NCBI GenBank assembly: GCA_019084435.1
Contig: JAHRFV010000064.1
Location: 1-16,583, forward strand
Reading direction: 5' to 3'
Origin: Dethiosulfatibacter sp.
GTDB lineage: Bacteria > Bacillota_A > Clostridia > Tissierellales > Dethiosulfatibacteraceae
Length of the DNA: 16,583 nucleotides
Shown here: positions 1 through 6,533 of the stretch, piece by piece
Numbering within the stretch: position 1 is the first letter of the stretch
How the letters are laid out: the number at the start of each line of letters is the position of its first letter
Notes under the pieces: model-generated
The model's database searches: none
The model's input: the letters and a program-made list of their open reading frames with translations, nothing else
Told to the model about the DNA's origin: nothing
Made by a program: the position numbers and the translations under genes

Positions 1-51
1 CAACTCTATTGTACTATTTTTACACACAGTTTGCACTGATTATGTGAATGA

Positions 52-101
52 AAAATCCACCAATCTCCTTATGTCTAACGATTTTCAGATTAGTGGATTT
101 T
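52..101 (-). terminator. Possible radA terminator: long hairpin downstream of radA
   Basis: A 15-bp inverted repeat pairs 52-66 with 87-101 around a 20-base loop. On the plus strand there is one C/A mismatch (61 with 92), but in minus-strand RNA that pair becomes G-U, so the stem is fully paired only in the radA direction. Minus-strand RNA then runs into a short U tract that is partly inside the stem. It begins about 85 bases after the radA stop, which suits a Rho-independent terminator. The large loop and short U tract make it less than ideal. The right arm overlaps the tandem repeat at 93-132, so it could instead be part of a mobile-element end. Confidence 0.5.
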
Positions 102-132
102 ACTTTTTCAATGTGGAAATTACTTTTTCAAT
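93..132. repeat. Two-copy 20-bp tandem repeat, possibly an insertion-sequence end
   Basis: Positions 93-112 and 113-132 are adjacent 20-bp copies that begin GTGGA and end TTACTTTTTCAAT. They differ only at the two bases following GTGGA(T/A). The block is followed by TGACC and a T-rich stretch. Adjacent ~20-bp repeats containing a tGTGGAtttt...TTTTTCAATTGAC pattern resemble the multiple terminal repeats of IS21-family (IstA/IstB) elements; this is my recollection of the family, not a search result. No transposase gene is visible in the window; one would have to lie to the left of position 1. Apart from this block and the hairpin I see nothing in 1-185. Confidence 0.45.
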
Positions 133-185
133 TGACCTTTTTTTAGAATTTTTTTGAAGATTTTTGGGTTGTTTTTTGTGCAAAG

Positions 186-1544
186 TTAAGATAGGTATTT
201 AGCAACTTCACTTACATTCGATACACCAATTATTTTGATACCTTTAGTGGTTGAAAGTACCTCAAGATTTGTTTTTGGAACTATAGCAGTCTTAAAACCT
301 AGCTTCTTTCCTTCGTTAATACGTTTTTCAATATGACTCACTCCTCGGATTTCTCCTGTCAGACCAACTTCTCCAATTATAAGCGTGTTTGAATCGAAGG
401 CATGCTCCTTATAGCTAGACATAATAGCGCATAAGACCGCCAAATCTACAGCTGTTTCTTTCAATTGAAGCCCTCCGATGACATTTACATAAGCATCATA
501 ATTTTGTAGTTGCATACCCATTTTTTTCTCAATGACAGCCATCAGCATAGAGATGCGATTACTATCTACACCAGTCGTCACTCTTCTTGGCTGTCCGAAG
601 GATGATTGGCTTATCAATGCCTGAATCTCAACCAATAAGGGCCTGGTGCCTTCTATGGAAGCTGTAATCACTGTTCCGTAAGCATCCTTGTCTCCACCTT
701 CTATAAAAAGCTCAGAGGGATTTGTGACCTCTTTCAAACCATGGTCTCTCATTTCGAAAACACCAATCTCGTTGGTTGACCCAAATCTATTCTTTACCGC
801 TCTCAGTATTCGGTAAGACCCACTGCTGTCCCCTTCAAAATAGAGAACCGTATCTACCATATGTTCAAGAATTCGGGGGCCGGCTATGGCTCCCTGTTTG
901 GTTACATGTCCAATGATGAATGTAGCCATATCAGATACTTTTGTTATATTCATAATCTGAGAGGTAGCCTCTTTCACCTGACTGACGCTACCTGGTGTGG
1001 AGGAGATATCAGGATCATATACGGTTTGTATTGAATCTATAATCAATAGATCCGGTTTTATTTCCTCAACCCATTTCTTAATAATTATCATATTGGTCTC
1101 AGCCATGATTCTAAAATTCGAATCTAGAAGAGATAACCTCTCCGCTCTTATTTTCAATTGACTTGGAGACTCTTCTCCAGACACATAGAGTACGGATTTA
1201 TTATGTAGTGCCGCTAGTGCCGCAACCTGCATCAATAGAGTTGATTTTCCAATACCGGGGTCACCTCCCACCAACACTAATGAACCGTTGATGATTCCAC
1301 CCCCCAGAACTCTATTGAACTCATCGATTCCAGTATCATATCTTTCCTCCTTGAAAGACGATATCTCACTGAGAGTCAATGGTTTGCCTCCTGTCACTCC
1401 TTTAGCGACCTGACCCTTATTTTCTTTAATTTCAGTTTCCTCCACAAATGTGTTCCATTGCTGGCATGACATGCACTTTCCCATCCACTTGGCTGATTCA
1501 TATCCACATTCCTGACACACAAACTTTGTTTTAGTTTTAGTCAT
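186..1544 (-). CDS. radA: DNA repair protein RadA (Sms)
   Basis: RadA is a RecA-like DnaB-type helicase that promotes branch migration during recombination and repair. The 452-residue length is normal for the family. An N-terminal four-cysteine zinc finger is formed by C10, C13, C24 and C27. The Walker A motif (GDPGIGKST) spans residues 94-102, a Walker B strand (LLIID) spans 166-170, and the RadA-specific KNRFG motif is at 251-255. The C-terminal third is the Lon-protease-like domain with the GGLQLKETAVDLA and IIGEVGLTGEIR segments. The ATG at 1542-1544 has an SD-like GGAGA (1551-1555) that directly follows the stop codon of the upstream flavin reductase gene, only 12 bases away, so the two are probably co-transcribed and translationally linked. 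In many Firmicutes radA is followed by disA; here it is followed by non-coding DNA. Confidence 0.97.
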   Translation of the reverse strand: MTKTKTKFVCQECGYESAKWMGKCMSCQQWNTFVEETEIKENKGQVAKGVTGGKPLTLSEISSFKEERYDTGIDEFNRVLGGGIINGSLVLVGGDPGIGKSTLLMQVAALAALHNKSVLYVSGEESPSQLKIRAERLSLLDSNFRIMAETNMIIIKKWVEEIKPDLLIIDSIQTVYDPDISSTPGSVSQVKEATSQIMNITKVSDMATFIIGHVTKQGAIAGPRILEHMVDTVLYFEGDSSGSYRILRAVKNRFGSTNEIGVFEMRDHGLKEVTNPSELFIEGGDKDAYGTVITASIEGTRPLLVEIQALISQSSFGQPRRVTTGVDSNRISMLMAVIEKKMGMQLQNYDAYVNVIGGLQLKETAVDLAVLCAIMSSYKEHAFDSNTLIIGEVGLTGEIRGVSHIEKRINEGKKLGFKTAIVPKTNLEVLSTTKGIKIIGVSNVSEVAKYLS

Positions 1545-1556
1545 TTTTTATCTCCA

Positions 1557-2054
1557 TTAACTATGGCAGGATACAATCTCGCCATATATCATCACATGGT
1601 AATCATTATTGGTATAATTCTCTTTAACAGCTTCATTTCTGATGAGCTCAGCTTCCAATGTCTGCCTGTATACTATCTTGCACTCATAGTGTAGGTCACA
1701 CTCTTTGATATAAGGAGTGCTGACCTTCTCTCCTGTGATAGGTGTTAGCCTGCATTCACTGAATTTATCGTAATTTTTGCCTGATTTGCTACCACAGAAT
1801 GCCAGCTCCTTTTTCATTTCACTGCTCAAAGGTATGCTGACAGTAAATTCATCAGTCTCTTTTAACAGTTCATATGTGTAGCGAGAGTACCTTACTGCGG
1901 CTATAAATATTGGTTTTCGCCACATATAGCCAATAAAACCCCATCCGATTGTCATTGTGTTGATTCTTTTTTTACCTTTAACCGTTAAAAATGCACCTGG
2001 ACCAGAAATTTGTTCCATAGCTTTGTTTGAAAAATCCAAATAATTAATTTCCAT
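1557..2054 (-). CDS. Flavin reductase-like protein (FMN-binding split barrel, flavoredoxin type)
   Basis: This 165-residue cytoplasmic protein fits the flavin reductase-like family, small homodimers that bind FMN in a split beta-barrel and often act as flavin reductases or flavoredoxins. Supporting segments are the N-terminal SGPGAFLTVKGK strand, NTMTIGWGFIGYMWRKP near residues 32-48 (the substrate/FMN loop typical of the family), the AAVRYSRYTYELLKET stretch, and the FTVSIP strand near 70-75. The exact substrate cannot be told from sequence. The start at 2054 has a perfect GGAGG (2061-2065) six bases upstream and an extended -10 promoter just beyond, so this gene begins the transcription unit that includes radA. 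A functional connection to radA is not obvious. Confidence 0.85.
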   Translation of the reverse strand: MEINYLDFSNKAMEQISGPGAFLTVKGKKRINTMTIGWGFIGYMWRKPIFIAAVRYSRYTYELLKETDEFTVSIPLSSEMKKELAFCGSKSGKNYDKFSECRLTPITGEKVSTPYIKECDLHYECKIVYRQTLEAELIRNEAVKENYTNNDYHVMIYGEIVSCHS

Positions 2055-2076
2055 TACGTACCTCCTGACTAACGAT

Positions 2077-2085
2077 ATTATAACA
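2077..2085 (-). promoter_or_regulatory. Extended -10 promoter for the flavin reductase-radA unit
   Basis: On the minus strand TGT-TATAAT is a perfect extended -10 element: TATAAT at 2077-2082 with TG at 2084-2085. The -35 region 17 bases upstream is only a poor match (ATTTAA). The gene start lies about 22 bases downstream, leaving a short leader that contains the GGAGG. An 11-bp palindrome, ATACC-T-GGTAT (2085-2095), abuts the element on its upstream side and could be an operator. Confidence 0.6.
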
Positions 2086-2134
2086 TACCTGGTATTAATT
2101 TAAATAATAGATTCAGAAAATTGATAATTTAAGG

Positions 2135-2163
2135 TTTATATCGCCATAAAATTATGGTATTAT
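2135..2163 (+). promoter_or_regulatory. Promoter for the deoxyribonucleotidase-like gene, with a palindrome in the spacer
   Basis: TTTATA (2135-2140), a 17-base spacer and TATTAT (2158-2163) make a reasonable sigma-A-type promoter, strengthened by TG at 2155-2156 (extended -10). The spacer contains a perfect inverted repeat, CCATAA-AA-TTATGG (2144-2157), which ends right at the -10. Transcription would start near 2170, giving a leader of about 35 bases. The repeat may be an operator or a chance feature of AT-rich DNA. Confidence 0.55.
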
Positions 2164-2205
2164 ATCTTTTGAAGTTCAAATAATTGAAAATTAAGGGTGA
2201 TACTA

Positions 2206-2778
2206 ATGAAAAAACTAAATCTTTGTGTTGATATAGACAGCACGTTAACCACCCCTGACTATTGGGTAGAATATGCAAATAACTTCTTTGGAACAGACTA
2301 CGTTTACCATGATGATACTGTTGAGGGATATTTTAAAGACAACGAGTTTACCAACAAGCGTTTTGATGATTTTTATCATAGGTTTGCAGAGGATATGCAC
2401 ATGAACGCCAGTGTTCGTCCCGATGCGGTTGAGGTTATAAACCAACTTAAGGAAATCTGCAATATTTATTATGTGACAGCTCGAGAATCACACATTGAGA
2501 CCATCACGATTGATTGGCTTAAGAAGCACGGTATTTTTTCCGATGTTTTTCATCTGGGATCTTTTTATAAGAATAAAAAAGCCAAAGAGTTAAATTGTGA
2601 CATCTTTATTGAGGATAATTTAGAAACAGCAAAACAGTTGGTAGAGGAAGGCATAACAGTCCTTTTGATAGACACTGGTTTCAATCGCTACGAGCAGTTG
2701 CCAAATATGACCAGAGTATTCAATTGGCAAGAGATTCATCATTTCATAAAAAACTATCAAAATGGCGTCAAATTATAA
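2206..2778 (+). CDS. 5'(3')-deoxyribonucleotidase-like HAD phosphatase (NT5C family)
   Basis: This protein of about 190 residues belongs to the HAD superfamily and most resembles the NT5C-type 5'-nucleotidases that dephosphorylate (deoxy)nucleoside monophosphates in the cytoplasm. HAD motif I is DIDST with D9 as the expected nucleophile and D11 as acid/base; motif II is the YYVTARES strand with its Thr; motif III is the NKKAKEL lysine region followed by the IFIEDN acidic motif IV. A C1-type cap lies between motifs I and II. I chose the ATG at 2206 over an in-frame GTG at 2197, because that GTG is itself part of the AAGGGTG ribosome binding site. The gene lies upstream of uraA, which suggests a role in pyrimidine nucleotide turnover or salvage, though substrate specificity is inferred. 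No terminator is visible before the uraA promoter. Confidence 0.8.
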   Translation: MKKLNLCVDIDSTLTTPDYWVEYANNFFGTDYVYHDDTVEGYFKDNEFTNKRFDDFYHRFAEDMHMNASVRPDAVEVINQLKEICNIYYVTARESHIETITIDWLKKHGIFSDVFHLGSFYKNKKAKELNCDIFIEDNLETAKQLVEEGITVLLIDTGFNRYEQLPNMTRVFNWQEIHHFIKNYQNGVKL

Positions 2779-2807
2779 TTGACTTTTAAGCTGAGTGACT
2801 ATATTAT
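2779..2807 (+). promoter_or_regulatory. Sigma-A-type promoter of uraA
   Basis: TTGACT (2779-2784), an exact 17-base spacer, and TATTAT (2802-2807) form the best promoter in the window. The -35 starts directly after the stop codon of the upstream nucleotidase gene. Transcription should start near 2814, producing a leader of roughly 157 bases that carries the attenuator. Confidence 0.75.
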
Positions 2808-2822
2808 TATAGAGAAATGTAA

Positions 2823-2908
2823 TCCTTTAATTTAGTCCGTGAGACTAGCAAGGAGATATATAAAAAACATGGGTTTTTATAACTTCTTGCGTTAGCAAGA
2901 AGTTTTTT
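2823..2908 (+). promoter_or_regulatory. PyrR-type transcription attenuator in the uraA leader
   Basis: Three mutually exclusive RNA structures can be drawn. (1) A PyrR-binding anti-antiterminator: TCCTT (2823-2827) pairs with AAGGA (2850-2854), then an internal loop, then TAGTC (2833-2837) pairs with GACTA (2843-2847) around loop CGTGA. (2) An antiterminator: GCAAGGAG (2848-2855) pairs with CTTCTTGC (2883-2890), and TATAAAAA (2859-2866) pairs with TTTTTATA (2874-2881). (3) A terminator at 2881-2908. Arm 2850-2854 is shared by structures 1 and 2, and 2883-2890 by 2 and 3. In the known mechanism, PyrR bound to UMP stabilises the first hairpin, which frees the terminator and shuts off pyrimidine genes. 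The loop core AGTCCGTGAGACT resembles the PyrR consensus but is one base shorter than usual. Confidence 0.85.
2881..2908 (+). terminator. Attenuator terminator before uraA
   Basis: A perfect 10-bp stem, AACTTCTTGC (2881-2890) with GCAAGAAGTT (2895-2904), closes a GTTA loop and is followed by TTTT (a T run from 2903 to 2908). It is a standard Rho-independent terminator placed about 60 bases before the uraA start, as expected for regulated premature termination. Its left arm also takes part in the competing antiterminator. Confidence 0.88.
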
Positions 2909-2970
2909 GTCTCTCCCTCCATATTAAAGGCTCATATTTCCAACTATTTTATAGAATAATTGGAGGTTTT

Positions 2971-4248
2971 ATGTCTGCGAGAAATGTTTCAAAGAAAAAG
3001 GTACAAGCAAGCAATATGAACCAAACTCAAAAAATTATCTTAGGTTTTCAGCACTTATTGGCTATGTTCGGTGCAACCGTTCTAGTTCCAATCCTTACCG
3101 GATTGAATCCATCAGTCGCACTTCTTACAGCCGGTCTAGGCACTCTACTATTTCATTGGATAACAAAAGGAAAAGTACCAGTGTTTCTTGGCTCCAGTTT
3201 TGCATTTATCGGCGCTATCGCAATGACCTTGTCCAATGAAGGAATTGGTGCTGTAAAAGCCGGAATCATCGGAGCAGGCATAGTATACGTCGTTATGTCT
3301 TACATTATTCAAGTTGCTGGAGCTGAAAAGGTCAGATCCTTCTTTCCTCCTATTGTCACAGGGCCTGTCATCATGGTCATTGGTCTGAGACTTGCACCGG
3401 TAGGACTTAGTATGTCAGGCTATTCCTTTGATGCCGCCACACAAACAGGTTCTTTCGCGCCAGCTTCTCTGATAGCCGCATCAGTTGTCATTTTGACTAT
3501 GATTGTCATTTCCATATTTGCTAAAGGCTTCTTTAAACTGGTGCCCATACTGATAGCGGTTGTAGTAGGTTACCTAGTGTCTCTTCCTCTCGGTTTAGTT
3601 GATTTTACTGGCGTTCAGAGTGCAGGATGGTTTGGATTTTCAGGTGAGGCATTAAGTCATCTGACAGCTATGCCAAAATTCTCTTTGTCAGCAATTGCAG
3701 CTATTTCACCCATCGCTTTAGTCATATTTATTGAGCACTTTGGAGATATAACAACAAATGGCGCTGTCGTTGGTAAAGATTTTTTCAAGGATCCGGGTGT
3801 TCACAAAACAATGCTTGGTGATGGTATTGCAACTCTACTTGCAGGTTTTCTAGGTGGACCGGCCAACACGACATACAGTGAAAACACGGGCGTGCTAGCA
3901 GTTACAAAAGTTTATGATCCTTCAGTTCTAAGACTTGCTGCAATATTCGCTGTTGTTCTAAGCTTGGTTGGGAAATTTGGTGCATTGATTCTATCAATTC
4001 CGCCAGCTGTAATGGGTGGCGTTTCTATTATACTATTTGGTATGATTTCAAGCGTTGGCGTTAGAACAATGGTTGAAGCAAAGCTTGATTTCGCTCATTC
4101 AAGAAATCTTATTATATCTGCATTGATACTTGTTTGTGGAATAGCAATAGATAATGTGTATATAGGTGGGACCCTTACTCTATCAGGTCTTGCAATAGCC
4201 GCTTTTATCGGGGTTGTTCTCAATAAGATCCTTCCGGAAGAAATATAA
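2971..4248 (+). CDS. uraA: Uracil permease (UraA/PyrP, NCS2 family)
   Basis: This is an integral membrane uracil:proton symporter of the nucleobase-cation-symport-2 family; 425 residues is the usual length. After a short basic cytoplasmic N-terminus (about 20 residues) the protein is almost entirely hydrophobic, consistent with the family's 14-segment fold. Family signatures visible are GFQHLLAMFGATVLVP near residues 25-40, the PVFLGSSFAF strand, VIFIEHFGD with E255, and GGPANTTYSENTGV with E304; the two glutamates correspond to the uracil- and proton-coupling residues of E. coli UraA. The start ATG follows GGAGG (2962-2966) by four bases. Expression is probably controlled by the PyrR-type attenuator in its leader, which supports uracil rather than xanthine or urate as the substrate. 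It is followed by a strong terminator and appears to be the last gene of its unit. Confidence 0.95.
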   Translation: MSARNVSKKKVQASNMNQTQKIILGFQHLLAMFGATVLVPILTGLNPSVALLTAGLGTLLFHWITKGKVPVFLGSSFAFIGAIAMTLSNEGIGAVKAGIIGAGIVYVVMSYIIQVAGAEKVRSFFPPIVTGPVIMVIGLRLAPVGLSMSGYSFDAATQTGSFAPASLIAASVVILTMIVISIFAKGFFKLVPILIAVVVGYLVSLPLGLVDFTGVQSAGWFGFSGEALSHLTAMPKFSLSAIAAISPIALVIFIEHFGDITTNGAVVGKDFFKDPGVHKTMLGDGIATLLAGFLGGPANTTYSENTGVLAVTKVYDPSVLRLAAIFAVVLSLVGKFGALILSIPPAVMGGVSIILFGMISSVGVRTMVEAKLDFAHSRNLIISALILVCGIAIDNVYIGGTLTLSGLAIAAFIGVVLNKILPEEI

Positions 4249-4258
4249 ACATAATTTT

Positions 4259-4288
4259 AAAGGGGCTGCAATCGCAGCCCCTTTTTTT
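4259..4288. terminator. Bidirectional Rho-independent terminator between uraA and murI
   Basis: An 11-bp perfect stem pairs AAAGGGGCTGC (4259-4269) with GCAGCCCCTTT (4274-4284) around loop AATC, followed by T to 4288. On the minus strand the same stem is followed by TTTAAAATTAT, so it can end murI transcripts as well. The T run of the plus-strand terminator overlaps the murI stop codon (4287-4289). Confidence 0.92.
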
Positions 4289-5060
4289 AGGTATTAAGCT
4301 TTTCTAAATATTTCATATATCCCTCAAAGGTTGAGGATTTAACTTTCCTACCTGAAACATAGTATAGAACAGATTTCTTCTCTTTTTTGGAATTGCTTCC
4401 CTTGTCAATCCCTAGCAGTATGCTCTCAAGATGATTGACCGTACCCTGATTGCCATCGATAACATCTATAGAATAATGAAAGTATTGTTCTATTGTTTTC
4501 TTAAAATAAATGAAGTGTGTACATCCAAGAACAACTGTTTTATAAACCGATAAATCAATGTCGCTAAATTTTTGATCCAACAAGGCCTTTACACGTTCAC
4601 CCTCAAAAATCATTTCTTCAGCGAAATCGACTAATTCAGACATTGGTAATAGATCCACTTTATCTTTCGCATCCAGTCGGTTGATGAGATTTCTGAGTTT
4701 ACTCTCCTTCAAAGTTAGTTCTGTAGCCAAAACCAACACCCTTTTACCGAAGGAGTTCATGACTGCCGGTTTGACAGCCGGTTCCATACCAACAATAGGT
4801 ATGTCATACTTGCTCCTCAAAAGATTAGCTGAGATACTGGTGGCTGTGTTGCAAGCCAATACAATAGCATCCACACCCAAGTCATAAATCTGCTCAACCG
4901 CCCTAAAAGTAAGATCATTTACCACATCTTTGTCCTTATTGCCATAGGGCACATTATCCAGATCAGCGTAATATATATATTCATTGTAAGGCATCTGTTT
5001 CATTGCCGAATGTAATACTGTCAACCCGCCTACTCCTGAGTCAAAAATCGCTACCTTCAT
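4287..5060 (-). CDS. murI: Glutamate racemase
   Basis: MurI converts L-glutamate to D-glutamate for peptidoglycan, by a cofactor-independent two-cysteine mechanism in the cytoplasm. The 257-residue length is typical. The N-terminal FDSGVGGLTV (6-15), DNVPYGNK (35-42), first catalytic cysteine in ACNTAT (C70), GMEPAVKPA (91-99) and second catalytic cysteine in LGCTHF (C180, followed by H182) are all present. The segment ATELTLKES (112-120) departs from the usual AT-x-GTV-x-S pattern by having Leu for Gly. An AGGAGA site precedes the ATG, 11 bases after the SanA-like gene's stop. It is the last gene of a three-gene minus-strand group and ends in the bidirectional terminator shared with uraA. 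Related aspartate/glutamate racemases are a less likely alternative. Confidence 0.92.
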   Translation of the reverse strand: MKVAIFDSGVGGLTVLHSAMKQMPYNEYIYYADLDNVPYGNKDKDVVNDLTFRAVEQIYDLGVDAIVLACNTATSISANLLRSKYDIPIVGMEPAVKPAVMNSFGKRVLVLATELTLKESKLRNLINRLDAKDKVDLLPMSELVDFAEEMIFEGERVKALLDQKFSDIDLSVYKTVVLGCTHFIYFKKTIEQYFHYSIDVIDGNQGTVNHLESILLGIDKGSNSKKEKKSVLYYVSGRKVKSSTFEGYMKYLEKLNT

Positions 5061-5071
5061 AATATCTCCTG

Positions 5072-5710
5072 TTAAATATCAATGGTTTCACCAAGAAATC
5101 TTGGTTGCTTATTAAAAATCAAATCATATACCATTTTAACCCTGGCAAAAACCTCTCTGATATTCGTTTTAAGTCCAATTCTGAAGCTGACATCCTTAGC
5201 GTTATACCCTACTGCTTCTATACCTTTGAAATGTGCAATGGATATGGCTCTTTTATTATGGAATTCCTGAGATATAACAGTGATCGAATCTTGTCCGAAT
5301 ATCTCCTTGCTGCGAACAATAGAATCTAGTGTTCTGAATCCCGCATAATCTAAATATATCCTATTCTCCGGAATGCCCTGCTCAATCAAGTCATTCATCA
5401 TTGAAATCGGCTCGTTATAATTTATCTCAGAGTTGTCGCCACTCACTAGCAGGTAATCGATTTTGCCACTATTATAGAGCTCTACAGCTGCAGATATTCT
5501 ATAGACATAATAGGGATTCAAATAGCCTGAAACTGTGTTCTTGGTCGTTCCAAGCACCAGACCAACTTTGTTATAAGGAATTTCTTCCACTTGATCATAG
5601 GTAAATTTTGTGGTGCCAAACTCGACAACAAGATTGGGCAATAATATAGCCAAAAATAGCAATATGATTGAGCATCTTATTGCTTTTTTCAGCATCTTTT
5701 TTTTATTCAT
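5072..5710 (-). CDS. SanA/YdcF-like DUF218 membrane-anchored protein
   Basis: This protein of about 212 residues has one N-terminal hydrophobic segment (roughly residues 10-30, preceded by many lysines), then a soluble extracytoplasmic DUF218 domain of the SanA/YdcF type. Recognisable pieces are KVGLVLGTTK (the first beta strand and loop), YRISAAVELYNSGKIDYLLVSGDNS, the NEPISMMNDLIEQGIPENRIYLDYAGFRTLDSIVRSKEIF block, and ITVISQEFHNKRAISIAHFKGIEAVGYNA. SanA of enteric bacteria affects envelope barrier function and vancomycin sensitivity; biochemical activity is unknown. A TTG at 5713 could start one codon earlier, but the ATG at 5710 sits eight bases from GGAG and is preferred. It lies between the NYN gene and murI with 11-17 base gaps, so a role in cell-wall metabolism is plausible but inferred. 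Confidence 0.85.
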   Translation of the reverse strand: MNKKKMLKKAIRCSIILLFLAILLPNLVVEFGTTKFTYDQVEEIPYNKVGLVLGTTKNTVSGYLNPYYVYRISAAVELYNSGKIDYLLVSGDNSEINYNEPISMMNDLIEQGIPENRIYLDYAGFRTLDSIVRSKEIFGQDSITVISQEFHNKRAISIAHFKGIEAVGYNAKDVSFRIGLKTNIREVFARVKMVYDLIFNKQPRFLGETIDI

Positions 5711-5727
5711 CAATAGTTCTCCATATC

Positions 5728-6495
5728 TTATTTGTCAAGATTCTTTACAAAAATGTGCTTCACGTATTTACTGCCACTTTCTCTTTGATCAACGCTGATA
5801 GTTTTGATGCTTTTTATCAACGTGGACAGTTTTTGGTAGCCATAATTTCTAGGATCAAAATCCGGCTTTTTCTTTAAGATTAAATTTCCAACATCGCCTA
5901 AAAATGCCCATCCATCATCATCAGCCACTGTATCTATGGTGTTTTTTATAGATACAACTATATTTTCCGGCATTCTGATTTTGATATTCTTGCGTTTTTG
6001 TTTTGGCTCAATCTTGTTGTTTTCTTTTTCTTCAACTTCGGTATTTTCTCCCTGGTTTTGGAGAACTTCCAGATAAATGAACTTGTCACATGCAATGATG
6101 AATGGATTAGGTGTTTTCTTTTCACCAATCCCGATAACTTTCATACCCGCTTCCCTTAATCGGATTGCCAGTCTTGTGAAGTCACTATCGCTTGATACAA
6201 TGCAAAATCCATCCACTTTACCTGAATAAAGGATATCCATAGCATCTATAATGAGAGCTGAGTCACTTGAATTTTTACCAACGGTATAGCTGTATTGTTG
6301 AATTGGTGTGATGGCATTTTCCAACAGTACCTTTTTCCATCCAATCAAATTTGGCTGAGTCCAGTCTCCATAAATTCTCTTAAAGGTCGGAATTCCATAC
6401 AAAGCAACTTCTTCCATCATTTCCTTGACTTTTTTGTAAGGAATATTGTCCGCATCTATCAGGACAGCTAGTCTCAAATCATTTAAATTTTGCAT
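5728..6495 (-). CDS. NYN-domain protein with C-terminal OST-HTH (LOTUS) domain, putative RNase/RNA-binding
   Basis: The 255-residue protein has an N-terminal PIN-like NYN domain (about 8-148). Acidic residues expected at the metal site are D14 in LIDADN, D78 in NSSDSALI, and D103 and D105 in VSSDSDFTRLA. A charged linker (about 152-178, rich in Glu and Lys) leads to an OST-HTH/LOTUS domain (about 185-252) with DDGWAFLGDVGNLI and FDPRNYGYQKLSTLIKSI. This arrangement is known in LabA/DUF88-like proteins, thought to be RNA-processing enzymes; the LOTUS domain is thought to bind RNA, including G-rich or G4 RNA. The target here is unknown. The start ATG has GGAGGGG just upstream. It is the first gene of the group with the SanA-like gene and murI, and lies behind the purine operon's terminator. 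I see no confident promoter in the 69-base gap. Confidence 0.9.
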   Translation of the reverse strand: MQNLNDLRLAVLIDADNIPYKKVKEMMEEVALYGIPTFKRIYGDWTQPNLIGWKKVLLENAITPIQQYSYTVGKNSSDSALIIDAMDILYSGKVDGFCIVSSDSDFTRLAIRLREAGMKVIGIGEKKTPNPFIIACDKFIYLEVLQNQGENTEVEEKENNKIEPKQKRKNIKIRMPENIVVSIKNTIDTVADDDGWAFLGDVGNLILKKKPDFDPRNYGYQKLSTLIKSIKTISVDQRESGSKYVKHIFVKNLDK

Positions 6496-6533
6496 TTCCC
6501 CTCCTACTCTATTGATTTAGTCAAATCATACAT

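Noticed and set aside
2..157. An open frame on the plus strand from the left edge to a TGA near 155
   Set aside because: It is only about 51 codons, runs through the hairpin and tandem repeats, has no recognisable motif and no visible start. An end of a gene from the left cannot be excluded, but there is no positive support.
2197..2205. GTG at 2197 as the start of the deoxyribonucleotidase-like gene
   Set aside because: The GTG is part of the AAGGGTG ribosome binding site, and ATG 2206 has correct spacing.
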